This document shows positions 13,001 to 22,767 of a stretch of DNA of 64,000 nt, piece after piece (position 1 is the first letter of the stretch; each line of letters starts with the position of its first letter). Source of the stretch: Brassica napus (Eukaryota; Streptophyta; Magnoliopsida; Brassicales; Brassicaceae); NCBI RefSeq assembly GCF_020379485.1, contig NC_063448.1, positions 18,313,726 to 18,377,725 of the forward strand, written 5' to 3'. Position numbers and translations under genes: made by a program. The notes under the pieces are model-generated. The model was not told where the DNA came from and did not search any database. It saw only the letters and a program-made list of their open reading frames with translations.

Positions 13001-13731
13001 GGGTTCAGCTAAATTCTGTAGTGGCTGAAGCGTGCTCTGATGATGGCTGGTTGTTACGATCAGCTAGATCTTTACAAGCGGAGGAATTCCAAGTAATGCT
13101 CTGCTCAGTACCGCTCCCGTCTCATTCCCAATCTCCTGATACCTACTCTTGGAAAGTCAATGATATAGAATTGGAGGCTTTCTCCGCAAAGCACACTTGG
13201 GAAGTTCTAAGACCCTGAGGTCCAAAGCAAGGTTGGGCGACGAAGATTTGGTTCAAAGGTCACATTCCGAGCCATGCTTTCATGATGTGGGTAGTGCAGC
13301 TAAATAGGCTACCAACTCGATCTCGGTTGGCATCGTGGGGGCTCCAAATTGATACATGCTGCTGTGTATGTAATCACTACCATGAAACACGAGATCACAT
13401 TTTCCTTAGATGTGAATATGCGGAGCAAATCTGGAAGCTAGTGTTGACGAGGTTGGGGTACAGACCTGTCCTCTTCCACACTTGGGAAGCTCTTCTTCAA
13501 TGGATTGGGCTGAGGGTTAGTCACTGCCCTCCTACTCTCAGGAAATTAACGGTTCAAACTGTCATTTACAGACTTTGGCGTGAGAGAAACCAACGTCTAC
13601 ATAATGGAATTTCATCACCACCACAAGTAAGCTTCAAGAAGATTGACAGACAAATAAGGAACGCTATACTGGCAAGGAAGCATCGTAGGAACTTCAAAAA
13701 CATCATGGGAATCTGGTTGGCACATGAGTAA
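10096..13731 (+). pseudogene. LINE ORF2: endonuclease and reverse transcriptase, multiply broken
   Basis: Begins MDIFCWNIKGFN, the usual start of plant LINE ORF2. The apurinic-type endonuclease follows (GDLNQTLFADEDSTSG near 10,514; SDRSPC near 10,771). The reverse transcriptase has KSPGPDGF near 11,475, VDLKKAFDSLDW near 11,860, GLRQGDPLSPYLF near 12,030 and the catalytic FADD at about 12,175-12,186. A zf-RVT-like Cys/His region lies near 13,345-13,420 and the frame ends at 13,731. Frame changes occur near 10,285 and 11,157. In-frame stops lie at 11,827, 12,490, 12,769, 12,850 and 13,216. No RNase H domain is seen. Confidence 0.85.
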
Positions 13732-13882
13732 TGGCTCAAATCAGCTTCTGTAGTTTTCTCTAAGCTCTCCCCTGTTTTTATCTTTTTTTGGCTTCGGATT
13801 GCTTCTCCTTTTAAATCTTTGTACTAGTACAAACTATCCCACTTGATAAATGAAATTCACATACTTATCAAAAAAAAAAAAA

Positions 13883-15888
13883 GTCATCTTTAAATAAAAG
13901 TTAAATATAGCTACTCTTTTAGATCAATTGCAAATCCCTAAACTATTGATCATATTTTGATATACCAACAATGGTGAAAAATACTATCGGAAATAAATTA
14001 TTTGTTAGACAATATTATCTAGTCGATCATACAAGTCTGTATAGCCAATTGGTTGTAACGACGACTTCCCTACAGTCGCAGTATTGTTGATTGGTTTGGT
14101 TGGCAACAAGTATTAAAATCATAAAATGTGTGTTTGGTCTTAAGTCAACATGTTAGATGCTAACGAATAAAAACTGTACTTGTTTGACCAAAGATAATTA
14201 ATTTATGATGCAATTTTTGTAGAACTATTTACAAGTTGCAATTAATGTGATCCATCTTTGTCCTGTTTTCATAAGTCGCTCCTTGTTTTATTTGTCGGGT
14301 TTTCCAAGTCTTCTGTAATATTTTCCAAGTTTTTCTCTTCCTTATAAAATGAATTGGTACTTTATTTCTTATGATAAAATTATAATTCTATTTTTGCGGT
14401 CAACCATAGAAAGATGAAATTTCGCTTTGTGTACTCACAATTAATGGATTACAGTCTGTAAGTGATAAGCAACAAATTAATATTATCCATTCACTGGTAT
14501 AAAAGTTTGAGGCCTTTATCATTCGACCTAGCAGATACCCATTTTGTAGTTAAGTTACTACTGGCTATCGTACGAATTTAACTACTACTATATGTTACGT
14601 ATAAATTAGAATAACTCCAAGTCACTCGTATCTCTTAACTCTTAAGAGTTTGAATCCCAGTAAATACACACGTGTTTGTCCATTCGTAGGCATAAGTAAA
14701 CAACAAATTCATATTGTCATAGGCCTATGAGGCTATAAATTAATTTGGATTTCAGCTTAGAGAAATCTTAGTTGATAATAATAATATAATAAAATATTAT
14801 CTTAATGTTAAATACTCCATACGTTTTAAAATGATAGGTGTTTTAAAAAAAAATTGTTTCAAAAAGATAGATATTTTGTATTTTCTATGCAAAAATTGTA
14901 AATTTCAAAAAAATTAATTGATTTTATTAAATTACAATTGGTTAAAAAATATTAAAATTAAAAATTGTAGAAAATAATATACTTATTATAGTGATTTAAT
15001 GTGTTTTTTTATTACGTGAAAAAAATTAGAAAGTATGTCTTATCCAAAGTCACGGGCCTTTTGACTTCTTGTTTCCACGTAACCTATTTGTCTTGAAAAT
15101 CTCACTAAGGTTCATGAATTTTTGCATGCGAATATAATGTATCTTATTCTTACATGTAAACAGTCCAAACATAATTTTAATGTACATTTTGTCTGACAAC
15201 CAATCACAAACCTGTATGGGATCTAAGACCATGATCAATGGGGAGTTCTTGGAGTGGGATTCTTATATTCCGCTAAGAATCTTCCGCTAAAAATCCTTCG
15301 TTAATCGTGCTCTAAAATACATCACCCCCATAGACTCCCCCCAGGTTTCAAGGTTGCACAGGCAGAATCTTCATTCATACGTCCGAAGAAACACGTGCAC
15401 GTCCGTCCACTTGTTCAATTTTAAACCATTCGAGTAAACCACGGAAGACATCTCAAACTCTCTTCTATTTTACACTTTAAAATAAAGTTTAGAGTAAAAA
15501 TGCTTTAATGTTTTTTTTTTTACTCTATATTAGAGTAAAAAATGGGTTTAATCTATCTATAAAGTAAATTGTTTTTCTTATTTCATCACTTTATTTTTTT
15601 ACTTTAAAATAGAATATATTTGGAGTATAACTCAACTTTATTATAAAATTAATCTATTTTACGGCGAAAAATAGAGTAAACCATTGAAGATGGTCTAATG
15701 ACTTTATTATCCTTAATTATAGCATTATTACCAACAATTTTTTCTCTAATTTTATATGGAACACAAATATATATCACACTCTTTTGGCACGTACTGCAAT
15801 AATCTCATTTTTATAATCTGACGGTTAAAAAACGCCAAATTGTTGTTCGCCAAACATTTAATGAAGTAAATAATAGAAAAAATAAAAT
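13883..15888. other. Intergenic with MITE remnants, no gene seen
   Basis: AT-rich. About 14,812-15,020 resembles a common Brassicaceae miniature element: it opens TACTCCATACGTTTTAAAA, has a GTTTCAAAAAG core and degraded ends, and is related to the copy at 23,745-23,988. About 15,235-15,700 has the look of another short inverted-repeat element (opening GGGGAGTTCTTGG, closing near ACCATTGAAGATGG), with several TAGAGTAAA-type repeats inside. Neither has a verified target duplication. Confidence 0.45.
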
Positions 15889-17157
15889 TCATAAAACGAG
15901 CTCTTTGTAAATTGAATGATCCGGTTTGGTGATGGAGACCTTCCAACACTTAACCTCACCGTCAAGACTTCCACTAACGATTGAAACGACACCGTCTGTC
16001 TCTGAATCTTTAACCGCTGCAAGCGACTTAACCGGCTTAGTGTGACCGGAAAGTACCTCCAAGCAACTGTAACTACCATCGATTCCACGCCGCCAAATCC
16101 TGACCGTCCGGTCAGCAGATCCACTAAGGAGCAAGTCAGAGACGTTGAACAAGCTAAGTATTGCTTTGTCGTGCCCCCTCAAAGCACCACTTACGGACAT
16201 GTAATTGGAACTATCCTCTCTCTCCCAAACTAATATTGACCGGTCACACGAACCGGAGAACAAGACCGATCCGTCGTCGTTTAACGCCAAAGCATTAACC
16301 GCCGATTTATGCTTTTCCAAAGTCGCAACTAACTCGTGTCGTTTCGAGTCCGCGGGTTTCGCCCAAACCCGAATACGCCTATCCGCGGATCCAGTATAAA
16401 CGGTGCCGTTAGCAGAGACAGCAACGGCGTTAACGGCGTCATCGTGAGCTTTGATTGATTCCTTACAACGAAGATCAGAGGCTCTCCATATCTTCAATGT
16501 CTTGTCCCAAGAAACGGAGTAAATGAGTCCGTTATTAACGGCGAGAGCGCTAACGGCGTCAGCGTGTTCGATCCAGAGACATTTTCTATGACGGCGAACC
16601 TGAACGTAGTTTTTGGGAAGAGCGAAACGTCGCAAACGGTCGTTTAAAGTGGGAAGCGTCGTTAACTGTTTGTAACCGTTTTTCGCCGTTAGTTTCCAAA
16701 CTCCGATTTTACCGTCCTGATGAGCAGTGAAGATTTTATCACCGGAGAAACCGACGGACTTGACGGATCCTGAGAAAGGATCGTGACCGTTGAAAGTGTC
16801 GAGATGAGCACACATGTCGCGATCGTAGATGCTGACTTCGTGTCCGGAGACTGCGAAGAGATAGCCTCCGTTGACGGCGAGACATGTGACGGGGAGACTC
16901 CGTTCGCGGAGTTTGAAGGAAGAGGTAACGGGGTGTGAGACGGTAACGGCGAATGTCTCGGAGGGGATTTTCTGAAGAGAGGGAACGGAAGGGAGTGTCT
17001 GGAGAGAGAGACTGCTATGGAGGCTGCTAGAGCCGGTGGCTTCGCTGAGTGGCGACGACGTGGCGCTATCTGTGGAGTCCAGATGCTTCGGAGATTTTTG
17101 TGTTCGTCTTCTCCGGGAAGAATCTTCTGATTCGAACAGCCGTGAGATAATCCTCAT
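15889..17157 (-). CDS. WD40-repeat protein, single exon (like Arabidopsis At1g24530)
   Basis: A 422-residue intronless gene starting MRIISRLFESED at 17,157. The same frame is open further upstream, but that part is low-complexity and translates the LINE poly(A) tail, so this methionine is preferred. Residues 1-85 are Ser-rich and probably disordered. From about residue 90 to the end there are seven WD40 blades, with clear repeat ends such as DKTLKIW, DRRIRVW, DRSILVW, DRTVRIW and GEVKCW. This predicts a beta-propeller scaffold for protein contacts and no enzyme activity. The family includes JINGUBANG-like proteins, but the partner and pathway cannot be read from sequence. Its position next to BCP1 and CCT5 matches the Arabidopsis order as I remember it. 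The promoter is cut by a LINE. Confidence 0.92.
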   Translation of the reverse strand: MRIISRLFESEDSSRRRRTQKSPKHLDSTDSATSSPLSEATGSSSLHSSLSLQTLPSVPSLQKIPSETFAVTVSHPVTSSFKLRERSLPVTCLAVNGGYLFAVSGHEVSIYDRDMCAHLDTFNGHDPFSGSVKSVGFSGDKIFTAHQDGKIGVWKLTAKNGYKQLTTLPTLNDRLRRFALPKNYVQVRRHRKCLWIEHADAVSALAVNNGLIYSVSWDKTLKIWRASDLRCKESIKAHDDAVNAVAVSANGTVYTGSADRRIRVWAKPADSKRHELVATLEKHKSAVNALALNDDGSVLFSGSCDRSILVWEREDSSNYMSVSGALRGHDKAILSLFNVSDLLLSGSADRTVRIWRRGIDGSYSCLEVLSGHTKPVKSLAAVKDSETDGVVSIVSGSLDGEVKCWKVSITKPDHSIYKELVL

Positions 17158-17327
17158 TCTCGTTTGAGTTTCTTGTTTGGTGATAGTGAGAGAAGTTAGC
17201 TTCGTGTAAGTGAAGGTGCAGGTGCAGAGATGAAGAAGAGATGTGTAGATATATATAGAAGCGCGTCGTGCAGGATATATTTTGCCACGTGGCAGGTAAG
17301 TACAGTGCGGTGTTTCGAAATTGGTCG
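17158..17327 (-). promoter_or_regulatory. WD40 gene core promoter: TATA box and palindromic G-box
   Basis: On the minus strand a TATA box (TCTATATATATCT, about 17,247-17,259) lies roughly 90 bp before the start codon. A perfect 12-bp palindrome TGCCACGTGGCA (17,283-17,294) contains the CACGTG G-box, bound by bZIP and bHLH factors in plants. Only 13 bp further out the target duplication of the young LINE begins, so everything upstream of the G-box has been pushed 5.4 kb away. Confidence 0.7.
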
Positions 17328-17408
17328 AAATGATTAGTTTTTTTTTTTTTTTTTTTTTTTTTTGCAACAAACTTCATTTGATTCAACATTGAAGACAAGT
17401 ACAATGGT

Positions 17409-20400
17409 TTATGGTGAGAGCCAAGTTATTACATATTTCTGGTTAGATAGTCTAGCTCTCTTTGCTAATTGATCAACATGATAAATTAAATTTCTAGGGA
17501 CCTGTTTGAAAGAGTAATCATTTAGCTTAGCCAGATTGAGGATGTCCTGCACCATCGTAGAAGCTTCATGACAAGAAGTATTTTCACGTCCTCGAGTAGA
17601 CTCCAAGCTTTTAACCAACCGAGCGTTGTCACCTAGAAATATAACATTCTTGTAGTGCAGTCTATGTAATTGTTGAACAGCTAGCAAAGTTGCCACTGCC
17701 TCGGCTTCAAAGGCTGAATTTGTTGATGCAATTGCTGAGCTTCCTTGCATAATGAAAGTGCCTTGTCGACTGTATAAGGACCACCCTATGCCTGCAGCTT
17801 CATGTTCAGACTTCCAAGAGGCATCAGCAATGCAATATAGCATTGATTCTTGCGGGAGGACATCAATGATGGAGTGTGGTCGATGATCTTTAACCTGAGT
17901 TGGGAAGTCAGGCTCACTATAGTATATAGCCTCCTTCCACAAGTTCAAATCCATTAATGATCCTTTAATGACCTGTACGATATGTTCCCGGTTATTATCA
18001 AATAATAACCTATTCCGCATCTTCCATATCCTCCACCCTATAAACCAAGCTAGATTACTTGGTAAATCTCTTGTATCCTCATTTACAATTTTGTGGACAA
18101 ACATCAAGAGATTGGTATGAGGTTCTAGGCTCCGGGAAAGGTCAGGGTAAGCTAACTGCCAGATTTCTCTAGATACTCGACATTCATACAGAAAATGAGG
18201 TATTGTTTCCATACCTTCTCCACAGAGCTGACACTCAGGAATAACCCTGCAGCCCCTTCTATGTAGATTCAATGCAACTGGCAAGCCATTGTGGAGCACC
18301 TTCCACCAGAAAATTTTGAGTTTAGGTGGTAATTTCAGTGTCCAAATTTTTTGTATGAGCTGATTACGTAGTTGCACAGAAGGAGAGGAAATGACATGAG
18401 TTTGCTGAGCATTTTCATTGTCCAACGCCCTTTGCACATAGTAGCCCGACCTAACTGTGTATGATCCTGTTTTACTGAGTTTCCAATACAACAAGTCTTG
18501 GGTTCCCGTTATGCTTGGGCGAAGGCGCAATATTCTCAGAGCATCCTCAGGTTGAAATAATTGATTCAACAGAGGTTGATTCCATGAGAATGCCCCAGGG
18601 AAGAACAAGTCCTTAACCTTAAGATTAGGATAAAAGAACCTACCAGGACCTGTTGGCGTTGGTTGAGGATCTCCAAGCAGCCAATTGTCCCGCCAGACTC
18701 TGATCTGGTCACCATTGCCAACAGCCCAGTGCATTCCTTTTCTAAGCAATGGTTGCGTTTGAATAATGCTTCTCCAAGCTAAGCTTGAACTTTGATAGGC
18801 ACGTGCTTCCATGAAACCGGTTTTCCTGTAATATTTGGCCTTGTAAACACGGGCAAGTAAGGATGAGGGGCGTGTAACTAACCTCCAAGCTTGTTTACCA
18901 AGCAGCGCTTTGTTAAAAGCCATCATATCTCTGATTCCTAATCCGCCGTCTTTCTTGGAGACCGTTATTTTGTTCCATGCTATCCACGAAATTGAATGCT
19001 TGTCTGGAGAAGCAGACCACCAAAACTTCCGCATTGCCTTAGTGATTTCCTGTATCAATGTCTTTGGCAATAGGAAGCAGGACATAGTATATGTTGGTAA
19101 AGCCGTAACTACCGCTTTTAGGAGAACCTCCTTCCTAGCAGTCGAAAGGAATTTTGAGTACCAACTATCTAACTTATTTTTAATCCTGTCAACAATATAA
19201 TGGAAAGCTTCTTTTCTTTTCCTTCCTATCTGCTCAGGAAGCCCCAAGTAACGACCAAACCCTCCAATTTTTGTGATACCAAAGATGGTAGATATGTTTG
19301 ATTGAACTGTAAAAGGTATACCTTTCCCAAAAGAAATGGCAGACTTGGCATAGTTGACTTCTTGCCCTGATGCTTTCTGGTACATGGCGAGAATAGCAGA
19401 GAGGTTATGACCTTCTTCTTCTGTTGGTTTGCAAAAGACAAGTGAATCATCTGCAAAAAGCAAGTGAGAGATGGCAGGACCACTCTTCGACGCCTTGAAA
19501 CCATGGATCTTCTGATTATAAATGTTCTGCTTAATCAATCTAGAAAGGCCTTCAGTACAGATAATATACAAGTAGGGAGATATTGGATCACCTTGACGGA
19601 GTCCACGACTTGGCTTTATAATTTTTGTGGGTTCCCCGTTGATAAGCACCGAGTATGTGACTGTTGTAATGCACAGCATGATCCATCTTCTCCACTGTTG
19701 ACAGAAGCCCATCCTTTCCATCACTGCATCTATAAATTTCCATTCAACTCTATCGAAAGCCTTAGCAATATCTAACTTCAAAGCCATAAATTTATTGCTA
19801 AGGTTTTTAGTATGTAATGAATGCATTAACTCATGGGCAATAAGAACATTATCTGTGATGAGCCTTTCTGGAATGAAAGCAGATTGATTCTCAGTAATTA
19901 TATCATTCAGCCATGGTTTCAACCTTTCAGCAAGGATCTTCGAGATGATTTTATAAACGACATTGGCCAAACTGATCGGTCTGTAATCCTTTATTGTAGC
20001 AGGGTTCTCAATCTTTGGTATGAGAGATATATGGGTTTGGTTAACCTTAGGATCCAATCTATTTTGCTCAAAGAAAATCTTAATAAAAGAAATGAGACCT
20101 GATTTGATTGCATCCCAGTGTTGTCTATAGAAACTTGGAGTCATTCCATCAGGTCCAGGAGCCTTCTCAGGATTCATTTTGAAGACCGCATCCCTCACTT
20201 CCTTCTCAGTAACTGGAGCAGTAAGTGCTCGGTTCATCTCCGCAGATACTGTTGCAGGAATACCATTCATTAGATTTCTATCGAGAAAGCTCCCATTAGA
20301 TTTGTATAACATACGGAAATAGTTTTCTATATGCTTTTGAATATCTACTGCTCTGGAAAGTGACTTCCCTTGATCATCTTGAATGTGATTGATCCTGTTA

Positions 20401-21509
20401 TAGTGTCTCCTCTGTCTCGTTTTGTTGTGGAAGTACTTAGTGTTCTTGTCTCCTGCTCGCAACCAGAGCACACGACTTTTTGTTCTCCAGAATTCCTCTT
20501 CGAGCCTGTACTGAAGCTGCAGTTTTGCCTTTAAAGCAGTAAGCATATCATAATTTATAACGGGGGAATCATATACCCGTTGTATCTCTTGCTTGATCTC
20601 TTGAATGAGTTTCCCCGAGTTAGTATTTTGCTTACTCCTCCATTTAGATAAAACCCTTCGGCAATGGCGGATGATTGAATGAATGTTCCCATTAGATACG
20701 TTGGAATTCTGTTGGTTACAAGCTTGTTCCACAACATGTTTCAGACCAGGATAAAGCCTCCACCTGCTGTCATATCTAAACAAAGAGGATTTTTTGCGTT
20801 TTGTGCCATCAGTATTGAGAAGCAAAGGTCTGTGATCTGACCCGATGCAGGGAAGAAGAGACACAGTGGCCGAAGGATATATATCTAACCAATTACAGTT
20901 CGCAACAGCCCTATCAATCTTGGACATAATGGAGTAGTTTGACCTTTTTCCAAACCAAGTGAAACGCCCACCTAAAGTCTTGATGTCATGAAGGCCAAGC
21001 ACAGTAAGCATGCGAGTGAAGCAAGAGCATGAACGAACAGTCCTTGGTATGCCTCCTTGCTTTTCCTCACTTCTTTTGATGTCATTGAAATCACCTATTA
21101 TCACACGAGGCTTATGCTTCAAAAAACCTGCTTGTTCAGATGATATTAGCTGAGACCACTGTCTCTGACGATACTTTAAAACAGGGTTTCCATATATATA
21201 AGTCAACCAAAAAGTTTTGGCGCCATCTTCCACAGTCATATGTGTACAATACAAGTCAGGGTTTCCCAAAAAAGATAACTTAACCCTGTCACTCCAAAAT
21301 ATGGCTACGCCACCACTACTTCCACTAGCTGATACTATTTCTACATTCTTATACCCAAGATCTTTAGCTAAGTTTTGCACAACACTATTTACATTCTTAG
21401 TTTCCACTAGAAGCATTTTATCAGGGTTGTGAGATCTCCTGATATCTTTTATATGTGGAATTGTCAAGGGGCTTCCTAAACCTTGACAATTCCAATGCAA
21501 GAGCCTCAT
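17409..21509 (-). CDS. LINE ORF2: endonuclease, reverse transcriptase and RNase H
   Basis: A 1,366-residue protein with no breaks. Residues 1-230 are an APE-type endonuclease (LLVETK; IIGDFNDI near 138; GSDHRPL near 223). The reverse transcriptase runs from about 430 to 720: APGPDGMTPSFY, LDIAKAFDRVEW, GLRQGDPISPYL and the catalytic LLFADDSLVF. A zf-RVT region with CQLCGEGMETIPHFLYEC lies near 1,110. The C-terminus (about 1,225-1,350) is a plant-type RNase H (IADASWKSEHEAAGIGW, FEAEAVATLLAV, GDNARLVKSL). Together these nick the target, copy the RNA and degrade the template. It is preceded without a gap by ORF1. The presence of RNase H separates it from the LINE at 9-14 kb. Confidence 0.92.
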   Translation of the reverse strand: MRLLHWNCQGLGSPLTIPHIKDIRRSHNPDKMLLVETKNVNSVVQNLAKDLGYKNVEIVSASGSSGGVAIFWSDRVKLSFLGNPDLYCTHMTVEDGAKTFWLTYIYGNPVLKYRQRQWSQLISSEQAGFLKHKPRVIIGDFNDIKRSEEKQGGIPRTVRSCSCFTRMLTVLGLHDIKTLGGRFTWFGKRSNYSIMSKIDRAVANCNWLDIYPSATVSLLPCIGSDHRPLLLNTDGTKRKKSSLFRYDSRWRLYPGLKHVVEQACNQQNSNVSNGNIHSIIRHCRRVLSKWRSKQNTNSGKLIQEIKQEIQRVYDSPVINYDMLTALKAKLQLQYRLEEEFWRTKSRVLWLRAGDKNTKYFHNKTRQRRHYNRINHIQDDQGKSLSRAVDIQKHIENYFRMLYKSNGSFLDRNLMNGIPATVSAEMNRALTAPVTEKEVRDAVFKMNPEKAPGPDGMTPSFYRQHWDAIKSGLISFIKIFFEQNRLDPKVNQTHISLIPKIENPATIKDYRPISLANVVYKIISKILAERLKPWLNDIITENQSAFIPERLITDNVLIAHELMHSLHTKNLSNKFMALKLDIAKAFDRVEWKFIDAVMERMGFCQQWRRWIMLCITTVTYSVLINGEPTKIIKPSRGLRQGDPISPYLYIICTEGLSRLIKQNIYNQKIHGFKASKSGPAISHLLFADDSLVFCKPTEEEGHNLSAILAMYQKASGQEVNYAKSAISFGKGIPFTVQSNISTIFGITKIGGFGRYLGLPEQIGRKRKEAFHYIVDRIKNKLDSWYSKFLSTARKEVLLKAVVTALPTYTMSCFLLPKTLIQEITKAMRKFWWSASPDKHSISWIAWNKITVSKKDGGLGIRDMMAFNKALLGKQAWRLVTRPSSLLARVYKAKYYRKTGFMEARAYQSSSLAWRSIIQTQPLLRKGMHWAVGNGDQIRVWRDNWLLGDPQPTPTGPGRFFYPNLKVKDLFFPGAFSWNQPLLNQLFQPEDALRILRLRPSITGTQDLLYWKLSKTGSYTVRSGYYVQRALDNENAQQTHVISSPSVQLRNQLIQKIWTLKLPPKLKIFWWKVLHNGLPVALNLHRRGCRVIPECQLCGEGMETIPHFLYECRVSREIWQLAYPDLSRSLEPHTNLLMFVHKIVNEDTRDLPSNLAWFIGWRIWKMRNRLLFDNNREHIVQVIKGSLMDLNLWKEAIYYSEPDFPTQVKDHRPHSIIDVLPQESMLYCIADASWKSEHEAAGIGWSLYSRQGTFIMQGSSAIASTNSAFEAEAVATLLAVQQLHRLHYKNVIFLGDNARLVKSLESTRGRENTSCHEASTMVQDILNLAKLNDYSFKQVPRNLIYHVDQLAKRARLSNQKYVITWLSP

Positions 21510-21537
21510 GGTTCTCCTTGTGGTTTAAGGAGAACCA
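21506..21537 (-). promoter_or_regulatory. ATGA stop/start overlap with adjoining hairpin in the LINE
   Basis: In the minus-strand RNA the ten bases GGTTCTCCTT (21,536-21,527), a seven-base loop (AAACCAC) and AAGGAGAACC (21,519-21,510) form a perfect stem that ends directly at the A of ATGA, which can add an eleventh pair. ATGA contains the ORF2 start and the ORF1 stop. This layout favours termination-reinitiation, as shown experimentally for some insect LINEs. The function here is inferred. Confidence 0.6.
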
Positions 21538-22639
21538 CAGAACCATAGTTGGGGTGTTCTGTTTCGATACGCTTTGCTGATGTTGAAGCTTGTTCCTCTT
21601 TATCAGCTGGTGTCCTTCTCTTAGCCCGTTGATCTGGAGCAGAGGTCGGTGGAACGACTTGCAGATGAGCTTGAGTTGGAGCGGCTTCAGCTGGGTTGAT
21701 GACTACTCCCTGGCCCCTTGATTGTATCATCTGTCTAGGAGCTGCGAGTGCAGGAGGCAGCTCTGTTTGCATAAGAGTAGCAGTACCAGAAGATTCTCCA
21801 GTCTCCTTTATAGTGATGTACTCTCTGATAGCTGCATCTCTCTCCTGAACTGAGGCATATGGGTTAGTTCCAATATCCATCAGTTCAAACTGGCGTGGTT
21901 GCATCTTAGAATATTCACTACATAGTTCGTATTCATGCCTAAGACTCCCACAAAGAAGACAGAACTTCTGCAAGCCTTCATAACGAAAATCAAGCTCCAC
22001 CGGAGTTTTACCCTTAATAATTTCAACTTCTCGCGTTAGGGTAATCTGATCATCAACATCAAAATACACCTTGGCAGTAACTTCAGCTTCTCTGAAAATA
22101 GAAGGCTCCACAATTGTGACCTCTTCAACATGCCCTAGCCTCGAGCAAATACTTTCGACAATACTATGTCGCCTGTAGACATCAGGAAGCTTTTGAACTC
22201 GGATCTTGAAGGGGATCTGTTTTAAGAAGGTCGGACTGTCTCTATTGATCCACCTATCCAACACCACCAACCATCCTCGATACGTATATGGTTGTTTCTC
22301 CAGGACCATAAGTAGATGGTGTTCGGTATCGAAATAAAAGTTGACAGTTCCATCATCGTTAATCTGACCCTCCACTTTACCAACGAGTTGCCAAGTCTTG
22401 GGTAGAGCTACCTTGATTCCAGGCGAGTTTTGATGCTCCATATTGAGGCCTTTGGCTACAAGGCAGAGTCGATGATCTTTTTCGAATTCCTTCTGGGCAT
22501 CATCATGAACAGACCATCTCGATCTATCAGCTCCGAGCTTCATCCTTTGTAATGCCTTCCAAATCACCTTCGTCGGATCTGGTTGCTGATAGGGATGATG
22601 ATTCTGATCCTGCTCTTGGTGTTTATCCTCAGATTGCAT
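21506..22639 (-). CDS. LINE ORF1: gag-like nucleic-acid-binding protein
   Basis: A 377-residue protein from MQSEDKHQEQDQNHHP. A DUF4283-type domain spans about residues 50-215 (for example WLVVLDRWINRDSP), and a zinc-knuckle of the zf-CCHC_4 type follows (CLLCGSLRHEYELC, about 235-248). The tail is Pro/Ala/Gln-rich with basic patches (RAKRR). The family coats the LINE RNA to form the ribonucleoprotein used in target-primed reverse transcription. Its stop codon TGA (21,508-21,506) overlaps the ORF2 start codon as ATGA, and a perfect hairpin abuts the overlap, suggesting coupled translation. The frame is intact. Confidence 0.9.
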   Translation of the reverse strand: MQSEDKHQEQDQNHHPYQQPDPTKVIWKALQRMKLGADRSRWSVHDDAQKEFEKDHRLCLVAKGLNMEHQNSPGIKVALPKTWQLVGKVEGQINDDGTVNFYFDTEHHLLMVLEKQPYTYRGWLVVLDRWINRDSPTFLKQIPFKIRVQKLPDVYRRHSIVESICSRLGHVEEVTIVEPSIFREAEVTAKVYFDVDDQITLTREVEIIKGKTPVELDFRYEGLQKFCLLCGSLRHEYELCSEYSKMQPRQFELMDIGTNPYASVQERDAAIREYITIKETGESSGTATLMQTELPPALAAPRQMIQSRGQGVVINPAEAAPTQAHLQVVPPTSAPDQRAKRRTPADKEEQASTSAKRIETEHPNYGSVVLLKPQGEP

Positions 22640-22767
22640 GTTGAATTTGTGATTGATTGAGGTAGAATCGAAGAGCGAGTTGAGTTTCGTTTTTCTCCTA
22701 GAGAATTCTAGAGATCGCCTTGCGAAGACTTTTTTTAATTTTTGGTACTATTTTCAAATGATTAGTT

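Larger units (their letters stand above)
9172..13882 (+). mobile_element. LINE retrotransposon (L1-like), 5'-truncated and decayed
   Basis: Plus-strand non-LTR retrotransposon with the tail of ORF1 (CCHC knuckles), an ORF2 with endonuclease and reverse transcriptase, and a poly(A) run at about 13,869-13,882. ORF1 starts inside its DUF4283-like part, so the 5' end is missing. I found no convincing target duplication. Both ORFs carry frameshifts and stops. It belongs to a different subfamily from the LINE at 17,340-22,755, since it shows no RNase H domain at the ORF2 end. Confidence 0.9.
17328..22767 (-). mobile_element. Full-length LINE retrotransposon with intact ORFs and 12-bp target duplication
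   Basis: The element proper is 17,340-22,755 on the minus strand, flanked by the perfect direct repeat AAATGATTAGTT at 17,328-17,339 and 22,756-22,767. It has a short 5' leader, ORF1 (22,639-21,506), ORF2 (21,509-17,409), a short 3' UTR and a poly(A) tail of about 24 (poly-T at 17,340-17,363 on the plus strand). Neither ORF contains a stop or frameshift. The exact duplication and open frames point to a recent insertion. It lies head-to-tail with the WD40 gene. Confidence 0.95.

Noticed and set aside
14640..14665. GTTTGAATCCC resembling a tRNA or SINE B-box
   Set aside because: No A-box or cloverleaf can be drawn upstream.
17158..17404. Longer N-terminal readings of the WD40 gene upstream of 17,157
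   Set aside because: They translate the LINE poly(A) tail and 3' UTR; the core promoter and TATA box lie in this stretch.
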